From: a bacterium
Lineage (GTDB): Bacteria > Myxococcota > UBA727 > JAUIJE01
Reading direction: 5' to 3'
NCBI GenBank assembly: GCA_030431455.1
Contig: JAUIJE010000001.1
Coordinates: 62,001 to 126,000, forward strand
Length of the DNA: 64,000 bases
Under the pieces are notes generated by a model, which was not told where the DNA came from, made no database searches, and worked only from the letters and a program-made list of their open reading frames with translations. Within the stretch, counting starts at the first letter, position 1. Each line of letters begins with the position of its first letter. The position numbers were made by a program, and so were the translations under genes. Shown here piece by piece: positions 44,301 through 51,731 of this stretch.

Positions 44301-46679
44301 CTGTACGACGCCCAGGGCCGGCCCATCGGCAGCGACATCGATGACGAACCCGAAGTCCGCCTGGTGCGTGACTTCATGGGCTTGGTCACGTCGATGACGT
44401 CGGGCCCGGCCAGCACCACCTTCGGCTACGACGCGCGGGGGCTGTTGGTCCGCCAGACCGACGGGACCGGCGCGACCTGGACCTTGACCCGCGACGAGGA
44501 CGGCGCCGTCACCGAAAGCAGCGACCCCGACGGGGTGAGCCACACCTTCGCGCGCGATGAGCGCGGCCGCACCGTGAGCATCACCGATGGCCTGTCGCGG
44601 ACCACGAGCGTGGCGCGCGATGACGCGGGGCGGATCACGAGCCTGACCCGGGCCGACGGCACCGAGGTGCAGTGGACGTACGACGACACCGGGCTGCTCA
44701 CCGGCGTGAGCCTGCCTGGCGACATCGCGATCAGCGCCACCCGGTCGTCGTTCGGCATCGAGACCGTCACCGATGGCCGGGGCGAGATCTGGACCACCAC
44801 CCGCGACAACCAAGGCCGGGTGGTGAGCGCGTCCGACCCCGTGGGCCACACCCGGACGGTGACCCACAACCTGCGCGGGCTGCCCGACGTCGAGACCTTC
44901 GCCGACGGGAGCACACGAACGTTCGAGTACAACGCCTTCGGCCGGAGCACGTCCTGGACCTATTCGGGAGGGCTCACCCTGTCGTTCGATTGGCTCAACG
45001 GCCGCTTGGTCGCGGCCGACGGGCTGACCCTTGGCTACGAGACTTCTGGACGTGTCACATCGTCCAACGGCATCGACGCCACCCGGGACGTGAGCGGCCG
45101 GCTGCGCACCTTGACCCACGAGGCGGGCCGCACCGTGACCTATGACTACGACGCGGCCGGCCGGGTCGTGAGCGTGACCGACTGGACCGGGGCCGAGACC
45201 ACGTTCGGCTACAGCCCGGGGGGGCGGCTGGCGAGCATCGCGCGGCCCAACGGGGTGACCACAACGTTTGCGTACGACGACGCGGGCGCGCTCGCGACCA
45301 TTGTCGAGGAGACCACCGCCGACCTCCTCGCCTCCCACGCCTTGACCCGCGACGCGCTCGGCCGGGTCAGCGCAGCCACCCGGGTGCAACCCGCGACCGC
45401 CACCGCGCCGGCGACGTCGGTTCTGTACGCGGTCGACGGGGCGGGGCAGATCACGGGCCAGACCTGGGACGCCCGCGGGCGTTGGCTCTCGGACGGGACC
45501 CGGTCCTTTACCTGGGACGAGGCCGACCGCCTCACGGGCTACGCCGCCGGGGGCCAACCGGTGACGTTCACCCATGACGCGATGGGGCTGCCGACCTCGC
45601 GCGACGACGGCCAGGCGCTGACCTGGGTGTGGTCCTACGCGTTCCCGGTGCCGGTGCTGAGCGTGGAGCGGGACGCGGGGGGCGCGGCCGTACAACATCA
45701 CGTGTACACACCCTCCGGCCGGCTGTTGGCCACCATCGACGACGACGGGGCCCATCATTGGTACCATTTTGACGAGTCTGGAAATGTCGTGATGCGCACC
45801 GATGACGCCGGGGCGGTGAGCGATGCGTACGCCTATACGCCCTACGGGCGGCGCGTGGTCGAGCAGGAGGCCCCGGGCACGGTCAATCGCTTCACCTACG
45901 CCGGCCAGTGGGGGGCGGTGACCGAACCGGGCACGTCGCTGGTGGTGATGCGGCGTCGGGTCTACGACGCGGACACGGGCCGGTTTTTGAATCGTGAGCC
46001 GGACGTGCGGTTTGTGCATCCGGGGGCGGTGTCGCCTTACCAGTACGCCCTCGCCGACCCGCGCACCTTTGTGGACTACACCGGGGAGGCGCCCGAGGGG
46101 GCCGCGGACACCAACCAGGACGTCAACGCCACCGAGGTGGCGCTCAAGGCGTTCGACATCGGCAGCAAGGCCGAGGGCGTGTTCGGCTTCATCGACGGCA
46201 ACGTCGTCCCCCGCATCCAGGCCGTGACCGAGGCGCCGGTGGACAACCGCTTTGTGGTGCAGGGGGTGACGGCGGCCCCCCCGTCGACCGCCCGGCAGAT
46301 CTACGACGAGTTGGGCGACATCAAGGCGTTCGCGTTCGCGGGGGCGGCCAACGACATCGGGTCTGCGTGGCACGACTACCGGTCGATTCAGCGCGACCTG
46401 CAAACGCAGCTCAACGCGGCCACCGCGGGCGGTCGCCAAGACGCGATTTTGGCGGCCCTGCGCGCGGGCACCATCGAATGCAGCCGGGCGCACTTCCTGT
46501 TTCTCGTCGAGCAACGCGTCCAGGCCCGCGAGATCGAGCTGGCGGTGGCCCACGCCGAAAACCGCATCCACGGCATCTACACCGCCGCGGCGTTGAGCGC
46601 GACCATCGGCCTGTTGCCGGGGGGGGCGTTTGTCTCGATTCCCGTCACCTACTACTTGCTCGGGGGGTACCAGAAATGA
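41379..46679 (+). CDS. Giant RHS/YD-repeat protein with HAF and Kazal-like modules
   Basis: The protein has 1766 aa and a signal peptide (AMVALFWCGTAAAQ). A Kazal-like unit (CRTLVCGSNGVTYDNACYAS) lies at about 128-160. HAF repeats follow (DIGTLGGNFSEARGINDLGQ at 320, DLGTLGGTFAEANAINNLGQ at 380). A DUF6531-type start (NLFTGELVERPAPDIDLGG) at about 490 opens an RHS cage of YD repeats. The RHS core (RRRVYDADTGRFLNREPDV, then VDYTGEAP) ends near 1572. The remaining about 194 residues are an unrecognised C-terminal region with a hydrophobic end (SATIGLLPGGAFVSIPVTYY). RHS proteins often enclose and deliver a C-terminal toxin; here that is inference. Confidence 0.88.
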   Translation: MDRRAKKSRRWWAMVALFWCGTAAAQFNVAHLTMDTLDSPGAEFDAYDLNEAGQVVGQGYPSVCGECLGGRAIGWHQGTATVIGIPDDIIFADSAAFAVNNLGQAGGFHAYVLEGPGGCYNAGCSFNPSANCRTLVCGSNGVTYDNACYASVDGAGVDFHGSCQAGPGCDTNEDCQFGPSTEDNFCFGNDFCVSPDAQDTCLAFDCRFGPDVTAYHSTVFFQGEREDWGSLADDVWDDPGDGAIIAINDTGQVAAVDYDLNDFSTRAYLAGLPDGGIPVGYGLGYDEPFDINSNGWIVGAGTNPLGDTTGWVEDFNGGAHDIGTLGGNFSEARGINDLGQVVGLAQTTSGETHAFVLEQGPGGVWFADDDNDGANDLMVDLGTLGGTFAEANAINNLGQVVGEAALADGNPAAFIWLPTDALGMTAGMHDLSAFVPDEYISRAVAINDGSMVLADHYLFTPNGYVPPDPPSYAPFITGTNHPWVPEFGEPVNLFTGELVERPAPDIDLGGPLPVTLQRFYASGLDDDVRRGSLGLDWRHNHEWTLTVEGDDATVVDSTGRRFAFVDDAGTWVPAGLSPAPFALVAEGNDHVFYHALTGLRYRFDDAFRLVEVADFLGHALTLTWENGALRFVSDGLGRTIELFTVGGVLLGASGTAVHADDPMPTSISATYTQFDDQLTSAGPGGAPMSYVYDPAERGQLSEIRDGGGALIVANVYDGSGRVIEQTDGDGNTVSYAYFTDRTEVTERADDTTVFEWADGALAATVDADGRRTDYGYDAQGRRVSITSPSGGVTTIGYDDETGQVSDMSWPDGTSASWTWTPRDVLGLVVPQLSSRTFPDGTTESYTYAPDGTLSTLTDQGGGTWTFTWDAGRPTGVQNPAGATWTTAWTDGRISGLTSPDGGNYVLAFGAGGQTTTVTAPDDSVITQFPGLHHGPGQVLAVDATGAADLVLTLRYDENNRLFEQELVGGGVRRFLYDAQGRPIGSDIDDEPEVRLVRDFMGLVTSMTSGPASTTFGYDARGLLVRQTDGTGATWTLTRDEDGAVTESSDPDGVSHTFARDERGRTVSITDGLSRTTSVARDDAGRITSLTRADGTEVQWTYDDTGLLTGVSLPGDIAISATRSSFGIETVTDGRGEIWTTTRDNQGRVVSASDPVGHTRTVTHNLRGLPDVETFADGSTRTFEYNAFGRSTSWTYSGGLTLSFDWLNGRLVAADGLTLGYETSGRVTSSNGIDATRDVSGRLRTLTHEAGRTVTYDYDAAGRVVSVTDWTGAETTFGYSPGGRLASIARPNGVTTTFAYDDAGALATIVEETTADLLASHALTRDALGRVSAATRVQPATATAPATSVLYAVDGAGQITGQTWDARGRWLSDGTRSFTWDEADRLTGYAAGGQPVTFTHDAMGLPTSRDDGQALTWVWSYAFPVPVLSVERDAGGAAVQHHVYTPSGRLLATIDDDGAHHWYHFDESGNVVMRTDDAGAVSDAYAYTPYGRRVVEQEAPGTVNRFTYAGQWGAVTEPGTSLVVMRRRVYDADTGRFLNREPDVRFVHPGAVSPYQYALADPRTFVDYTGEAPEGAADTNQDVNATEVALKAFDIGSKAEGVFGFIDGNVVPRIQAVTEAPVDNRFVVQGVTAAPPSTARQIYDELGDIKAFAFAGAANDIGSAWHDYRSIQRDLQTQLNAATAGGRQDAILAALRAGTIECSRAHFLFLVEQRVQAREIELAVAHAENRIHGIYTAAALSATIGLLPGGAFVSIPVTYYLLGGYQK

Positions 46680-47146
46680 GCGACGGCATCATGAAGGGAC
46701 ATTGGGTGGTGGTGGTGGTGGGGTTGGCCCTGGCTTGGCCCGCCTGGTCCGAGACCTACGAGCGGGACGCGGCGGGGCGGCTGACCCGGGTCGTGTTCGA
46801 CGACGGCAGCCAGATCGTGTACGAGCTGGACGCAGCGGGCAATCGCATTGGCGCGGAGAGCATTCCCCCCGGGGGCGACGGCGACGGGGACGGGGACGGG
46901 GACGGGGACGGCGATGGGGACGGCGACGGGGACGGGGACGGCGATGGGGACGGCGATGGGGACGGCGATGGCGACGGCGACGGCGATGGGGACGGCGATG
47001 GCGATGGCGACGGGGACGACACGTCGATGGACGACTGCGGATGCGCGGCGGGTGGGCCGGCCAAGGGACCCATGCCCTGGGCGTCGGCCGGTTGGTTGGC
47101 GTTGGGGTGGATGGTGTGGCGACGCGGGCGGCGGCGGCGCCGGTGA
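46676..47146 (+). CDS. Small secreted protein: one YD repeat, (Gly-Asp)24 linker, MYXO-CTERM-like tail
   Basis: The ATG overlaps the RHS stop (ATGA), so it is coupled; 156 aa. A signal (GHWVVVVVGLALAWPAWS) is followed by a single YD-type repeat (YERDAAGRLTRVVFDDGSQI and VYELDAAGNRIG), a 48-residue GD linker, and DDCGCAAGG plus a hydrophobic helix and Arg cluster (RRGRRRRR). The tail fits the MYXO-CTERM sorting signal, which anchors proteins at the surface of myxobacteria. It could be a companion of the RHS protein rather than a classical immunity protein; this is inference. Confidence 0.75.
   Translation: MSDGIMKGHWVVVVVGLALAWPAWSETYERDAAGRLTRVVFDDGSQIVYELDAAGNRIGAESIPPGGDGDGDGDGDGDGDGDGDGDGDGDGDGDGDGDGDGDGDGDGDGDGDGDDTSMDDCGCAAGGPAKGPMPWASAGWLALGWMVWRRGRRRRR
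46874..47017 (+). repeat. Hexanucleotide repeat encoding (Gly-Asp)24
   Basis: 144 bp of GGC/GGG-GAC/GAT codons with a 6-bp unit, inside the MYXO-CTERM protein gene. Codons differ from the 35412 tract (GGC/GGG here, GGA there), so the two tracts probably expanded separately. Confidence 0.9.
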
Positions 47147-47147
47147 G

Positions 47148-48473
47148 CTACCGGCGCGGGAGCCATTCGCTCCCGTAGAACTGTGACTCGTCGTCGGGTT
47201 CGAAAAAGACGCGGGTGTCGTCGTAGTCGTCCCGGTTCCAGGGGAGGCGGCGGGCGATGGCGCGCTCCCAGGTGACGACCCACCGGGCGGGCAAGAACAT
47301 CACGTAAAACGTGCACATCTGGGCCGAGAAGTAGATGAGGTCCTTCATCATCAGGGCGATGGTCATGTGGAACACGACGCCGATGAGCGCCCCCCACGGT
47401 CGCATCCTTTTGGGCACGAACAGCAAGAGCGCCAATGTCTCGAATGCCAATGCACCGTAGCTGAGGAAGTACCAGAAGAAGTGGGGCAAGGTCTGGATGA
47501 GGAACGCCGCGGCCTCGGTCCGGTACAGGCCCACCGAGTGGCCGTAGAGGATGTCCGGCACCTTGAACCAGTCCCCCCAGAAGATTTTGCACAGCCCCGC
47601 GGACACGTACTGGATCATCAGCGTGACCTGCACCAGGCGCATGGGCCAACCGCTCATCGCCCACACCCGCTCTGGCTTGGCGTCGCCGTCGCCGTCGTCG
47701 GGGGCGGGCGGCCGCTGCAAAAAATAGCCAACCACGCCGATGGCGGTGGCGCACCAGAACCCAAATGTGCCTGCATCGCGGAAGTTCTTGGGGATCCAGC
47801 CGTACCGGGCCACAAACGCGGCCAGGGCAAGGGCGGACAAAGACACCAGCACGCCGATCCCGGACGGGGACGACAGCCCCCCGCTGGGTCGCCACACCGG
47901 CCCGGTGGGGCCACGGGGGGGCACGTCGATCTTTTGCGGGGCGGGGGCCAGAAACAGCACCGCGAAGAACACGATGTAAAGCTTGTTGAGGGTGAACGAC
48001 GAGATCTGGTCGACGAGCTGGATGTAGACCGCGAGCACGACCATCACCAACTTGGCCACGCGGCCGCCGACGTTGAGGATGAGCAGCGTCGGGGTCACGT
48101 ACAGCACGATCAGAAACGGCACCAGCCAAGCCTCCGGCACCGACGGGAACGGCATCGGGTACACCGGGTTGGTGGCCTCTTTGGTGATGTGAAAGCTCGC
48201 GTCGGTGAGCCATTCCGTCGCGGTCATGCCCCAGCCCACGACGTAAAACAGGAACGTGGCCGCGAACAGCCGTTGGAAAAACACAATGCGTTCAGGTTCG
48301 ATGGCCACGAACCAAAACCGCTTCATGCGCTCGACGCCGCCCGCGAGGTGGCGCTTGACGGTCTGCCCGGGGAGGCGGTCCCACCCCTTGCGCAGGTCGA
48401 CCCCGACGGCGGGCAAGACCGCGAGCACCAACAGCACCACCGCCACCGTGACCGCGCCCTGGACATAGGTCAT
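47148..48473 (-). CDS. HTTM-domain membrane protein
   Basis: The protein has 441 aa and about nine membrane helices. The HTTM (vitamin K-dependent carboxylase-like) features are EPERIVFFQRLFAATFLFYV, YVSAGLCKIFWGDWFKVPD, and FFWYFLSYGALAFETLALLL. The C-terminus is soluble and acidic. The family includes gamma-carboxylase relatives, but bacterial roles are mostly unknown. The next gene overlaps by 4 nt and is likely its partner. Its stop lies next to the MYXO-CTERM gene, on the other strand. Confidence 0.8.
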   Translation of the reverse strand: MTYVQGAVTVAVVLLVLAVLPAVGVDLRKGWDRLPGQTVKRHLAGGVERMKRFWFVAIEPERIVFFQRLFAATFLFYVVGWGMTATEWLTDASFHITKEATNPVYPMPFPSVPEAWLVPFLIVLYVTPTLLILNVGGRVAKLVMVVLAVYIQLVDQISSFTLNKLYIVFFAVLFLAPAPQKIDVPPRGPTGPVWRPSGGLSSPSGIGVLVSLSALALAAFVARYGWIPKNFRDAGTFGFWCATAIGVVGYFLQRPPAPDDGDGDAKPERVWAMSGWPMRLVQVTLMIQYVSAGLCKIFWGDWFKVPDILYGHSVGLYRTEAAAFLIQTLPHFFWYFLSYGALAFETLALLLFVPKRMRPWGALIGVVFHMTIALMMKDLIYFSAQMCTFYVMFLPARWVVTWERAIARRLPWNRDDYDDTRVFFEPDDESQFYGSEWLPRR

Positions 48474-49102
48474 GGCTGCCTCCGGGGCAGGGGCCGGCCG
48501 TCGCTCTTTTTCACCGGCCGGCGGCGGGGGTCACGCCGCAGCTGCCCGCGCAATGGCTTTGGGTTCTTAAAATCGATCTCGCCGAACCGGTACACCCGCT
48601 GCGACTTGTCCAGCTCGTCCAGGCGAGGCTTTTTGAACTTGCAGTCCTGGCCGGCCAGAAGCTCGACGCCATGGGACACCGAGACAAACCGCAGCCCCGT
48701 CATCGGCGGGCCGAGGGGGTGCGCTTTGTCGTAGTTGGCTTTGATGTAATAGCTGACGTCCCGGATGCGTTGGTCGCCCTTGGTCTTGCGGTAGCTGTGC
48801 CCGAGGAGGCGGTGCAGCCGGCTGCGGTAGCCGAACACCTCCATCTCGAACTCTTCGGGCTCGTACTCGACCCAGGCGGGGTCGTCGCCGAAGCGGACCT
48901 CGACGTGGTAGGTCTTCCAGGTGCTGACCGAGCCCGTGAACAGACACGCGATGCGTTGCTGGTGGCGCACCCACGCGGGCAGGCTGTAGACATCGCGCTT
49001 GAGGGAGCCCACCCAGGTGATCGGGCCGAGCCACACCAGCGCGAACGCCACCATGATGGCCACGTCGAGCTTCGAGAACAGAAGCGGTCGCCTACCCGTC
49101 AC
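48470..49102 (-). CDS. HTTM-associated membrane-anchored protein
   Basis: The protein has 210 aa: one N-terminal membrane helix (VAIMVAFALVWLGPITWVGS) and a basic, beta-rich soluble part (YHVEVRFGDDPAWVEYEPEE, KFKKPRLDELDKSQRVYRFG) ending in an Arg/Lys-rich tail. I do not recognise the family by name, but a small partner gene often lies next to HTTM genes. It overlaps the HTTM gene by 4 nt and precedes it in the transcript. Confidence 0.65.
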   Translation of the reverse strand: MTGRRPLLFSKLDVAIMVAFALVWLGPITWVGSLKRDVYSLPAWVRHQQRIACLFTGSVSTWKTYHVEVRFGDDPAWVEYEPEEFEMEVFGYRSRLHRLLGHSYRKTKGDQRIRDVSYYIKANYDKAHPLGPPMTGLRFVSVSHGVELLAGQDCKFKKPRLDELDKSQRVYRFGEIDFKNPKPLRGQLRRDPRRRPVKKSDGRPLPRRQP

Positions 49103-49147
49103 CCGGCCTCTCTACCAAGGATGGGCGAAACAACCTAGACAGGGTGG

Positions 49148-50482
49148 ATGGCTTCTGCGCGCTTCGCCCTCGGCACGGTGCAAATCAAAGGTCTGCCCGA
49201 GGGGGACCGCGGCGTGTTGCGCTGGGACCGGCGCATCCACGGCCACCGCGTGCCCGCGTATCAGTTTTCTGAGGTGCCCGACGCGCCCGCCCTGGACGCG
49301 CCTGCCTTCGACGAGGTGGGCCATCTCGCCCAGGTCCACGTCAAGCCCCGCGACTACCAGCGCGAGGCGTTGGCCGCGTTTTTTGCCGCCGGGGGCCGCG
49401 GCGTCGTCGAGCTGCCCACCGGGTCGGGCAAGTCGTTGGTCGGCCTGCTCGCCATCGAACAGTGCCGGCGCCGGGCGCTCGTGGTCGCGCCCACCCTCGA
49501 CCTGGTGTGGCAATGGCACGGCCTGATGAGCGCGACCTTCGCCGCCCCCATCGGTGTGCTCGGCGGGGGCGAACACGACGTGCAAGACCTCACCGTGGCC
49601 ACCTACGACTCGGCCGCGCTGTACATGGAGCGGTACGGCGACCGGTTCGGCCTGTTGGTGTTCGACGAGGTCCACCACCTGCCCACCCCGCGCACGCGGC
49701 TGTGCGCGGAAATGTCACTGGCGCCGCACCGGCTGGGCTTGTCCGCCACCGTGGACCGGCTCGACGGGGCCCACGACGAGCTCGACGACCTCATCGGCCC
49801 CCGGGTGTACGAGCGGGGCATCGTCAACCTGCGCGGGGAGGTGCTCAGCCCCTACCAGGTCAACACCCTCGAGGTGGAGCTGAGCGAAGCGGACCGGGCC
49901 CGCTACGACGAGGAGCGCGGCATCTACCTCGACTTCTTGCGCCAGAACCGCATCTTCATGGGGGGCAAGAACGGCTGGGGCAATTTCATTCGCCAAGCCG
50001 CGCGCAGCAACGAAGGCCGGCGGGCCATGCTCGCCCACCGTCGACAAAAGCGTCTCGCCCAGGCCGCCCCCGAGAAAATCCGGCTGTGTGCCGAGCTCTT
50101 GTTTCAGCATCGGCACGACAAGTGTTTGATCTTCACCGACGACAACCGCACCGCCTACGATATCTCCCGGCGCTGCTTGGTCCCGGCCATCACCCACCAG
50201 ACCAAGGTCAAAGAACGCACCGCCATCCTCGGCATGCTCAAGGACGGCACGGTGGGCGCGGTGGTGACCTCCCGGGTGCTCAACGAAGGGGTGGACGTGC
50301 CCGCGGCCAACGTGGCCATCGTGGTCAGCGGGACCTCGACCGTGCGCGAACACGTGCAGCGTCTCGGCCGCGTCCTGCGCAAGCAGGAAGACAAGCTTGC
50401 CACGTTTTACGAGATCATCGCCGCGGACACCACCGAGACCGCGGCCAACCAGCGTCGACGGGAGCACGATGCTTACCGCTGA
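49148..50482 (+). CDS. Superfamily 2 helicase, XPB-like
   Basis: The protein has 444 aa. Helicase motifs in order: LRDYQ-like PRDYQREALAAFF (Q region), VELPTGSGKSLVGL (Walker A), VFDEVHHLP (motif II, DEVH), LSATVDR (III), VVTSRVLNEGVDVP (V), and VQRLGRVLRKQ (VI). The short N-terminus and compact size match archaeal-type XPB. XPB unwinds DNA in repair. The next gene encodes the DUF790/Bax1 partner nuclease, overlapping by 14 nt, so this is an XPB-Bax1 pair. Confidence 0.88.
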   Translation: MASARFALGTVQIKGLPEGDRGVLRWDRRIHGHRVPAYQFSEVPDAPALDAPAFDEVGHLAQVHVKPRDYQREALAAFFAAGGRGVVELPTGSGKSLVGLLAIEQCRRRALVVAPTLDLVWQWHGLMSATFAAPIGVLGGGEHDVQDLTVATYDSAALYMERYGDRFGLLVFDEVHHLPTPRTRLCAEMSLAPHRLGLSATVDRLDGAHDELDDLIGPRVYERGIVNLRGEVLSPYQVNTLEVELSEADRARYDEERGIYLDFLRQNRIFMGGKNGWGNFIRQAARSNEGRRAMLAHRRQKRLAQAAPEKIRLCAELLFQHRHDKCLIFTDDNRTAYDISRRCLVPAITHQTKVKERTAILGMLKDGTVGAVVTSRVLNEGVDVPAANVAIVVSGTSTVREHVQRLGRVLRKQEDKLATFYEIIAADTTETAANQRRREHDAYR

Positions 50483-51671
50483 CCTGGTCACGCCCCTGGT
50501 GCGCGGGCCGGTGTTGCTGGTGCGGCCCCTGAGCAAAAAGAAGCGCGCGCGCGCCCTGGAGATGGCCGCGCACATCGTGCAAGTGGGCCAAGATTCCCTC
50601 GGTCAGCGTCGTCACCGGGTGCAGGCCGCGCTCGACGCGTTCGATTTCGCGTCCCGCGAGCTCAAGCTCTTTCGCGGGCTTTTGAAGCTCTACGACGACG
50701 CGTGCCGCTGGGCCCCGGAGGCAGACGTCGACGGGCCGGCGTTCCGGGCCGCGGTGTTCGCGCTCGCCCACCAGCGGCGCCAAGCCGCCGCGCGCCGCCA
50801 CCCGGGGTTGGCCGACGAGGTGTTGCGCGAGGTGGGGGCGGCCCACGGGCTCGACGACGAGGTCGCCCGGGCCGCGCTGTATGCCGACCTCAAAGAGAAC
50901 TGGCGCCTCGACCACGCCCCCGCGCTGTCCCCCGATGAGTTGGTGCAGCGCTACGACGACGGGCAGGTCCAAGGGGTGTTGCTTCGGGCCGAGCAGGTGG
51001 TGGTCGAGCTCGAGCCGCGCTCGCCCGCGGCGGTGCGCGGGTTGCTCAAGGCGTTGAAGTTCCGGGAGCTTCTGTTTGTGGCCGAGCGAAACGACGACGG
51101 GAGCTGGCGGCTGACCATCGACGGGCCCATGTCATTGTTTCGGTCGCAGACGTTGTACGGGCTGCGGCTGGCGTTGGCGTATCCGGCGTTGTGCCGGGCG
51201 GGTTCGTTTTTTCTGCGCGCCGAGGTGCGGTGGGGCAAGGGCCGGCGCCGCAAGAGCCTGGAGGTCGAGCACCGCCAGGCCCGGGACGAGAGCGAGGCGG
51301 CCCTCGACGAGCCCGCAACGACATTGGTGGACGGTCTGGTCGAGGCGGGGCTGTCCGCGGTCATCAGCGACGATCTGGTGCAGACCCCTGAAGGGATGGT
51401 GTTGGTGCCCGATGTGCGGGTGACCGGGCCGGCGGGCGAGGTGGTTTTCATCGAGCAGCTCGGGTTCTGGTCGCGGCAGGCGGTGGTGCGCCGGGTGGAG
51501 GGCGTGGAGGCCGGGCTCGCGGAGAAGATGTTGTTCCTGGTGCCCAAAAAGCTGCGGGTGAGCGAGAAGATGTTGGCCGACGACGCGGACAGCGGCTTGC
51601 TTGTGTTTTCTGGGGCGCCGGACCCGGGCCGGGTGGCGAAGCGGGTTTTGGCAATGTTTTCAGAGGGGTAG
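50469..51671 (+). CDS. Bax1/DUF790 nuclease, partner of XPB
   Basis: The ATG at 50469 with GGGAG 4 nt upstream gives 400 aa. The family, DUF790, is called Bax1 in archaea, where it binds XPB and cuts DNA. Visible features are an N-terminal helical domain (RVQAALDAFDFASRELKLFR), a middle part (AVVFALAHQRR-like AVFALAHQRRQAAARRHPGL), and a C-terminal nuclease-like core (VLVPDVRVTGPAGEVVFIEQ, with Asp and Glu acidic residues and KMLFLVPKK). It overlaps the helicase gene. The pair probably acts in excision-type repair. Confidence 0.85.
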   Translation: MLTADLVTPLVRGPVLLVRPLSKKKRARALEMAAHIVQVGQDSLGQRRHRVQAALDAFDFASRELKLFRGLLKLYDDACRWAPEADVDGPAFRAAVFALAHQRRQAAARRHPGLADEVLREVGAAHGLDDEVARAALYADLKENWRLDHAPALSPDELVQRYDDGQVQGVLLRAEQVVVELEPRSPAAVRGLLKALKFRELLFVAERNDDGSWRLTIDGPMSLFRSQTLYGLRLALAYPALCRAGSFFLRAEVRWGKGRRRKSLEVEHRQARDESEAALDEPATTLVDGLVEAGLSAVISDDLVQTPEGMVLVPDVRVTGPAGEVVFIEQLGFWSRQAVVRRVEGVEAGLAEKMLFLVPKKLRVSEKMLADDADSGLLVFSGAPDPGRVAKRVLAMFSEG

Positions 51672-51731
51672 GGCCGTTTCGGTTTTGTCCAAAGACGTGT
51701 AAAACCGCCGCCAACGACGAGGGGGAGCATG

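Noticed and set aside
41208..46571. Very long minus-strand open frame (1787 codons)
   Set aside because: It mirrors the RHS gene on the other strand; its peptide is His/Gly/Val/Arg-rich with no domains, as expected for antisense of GC-rich codons.
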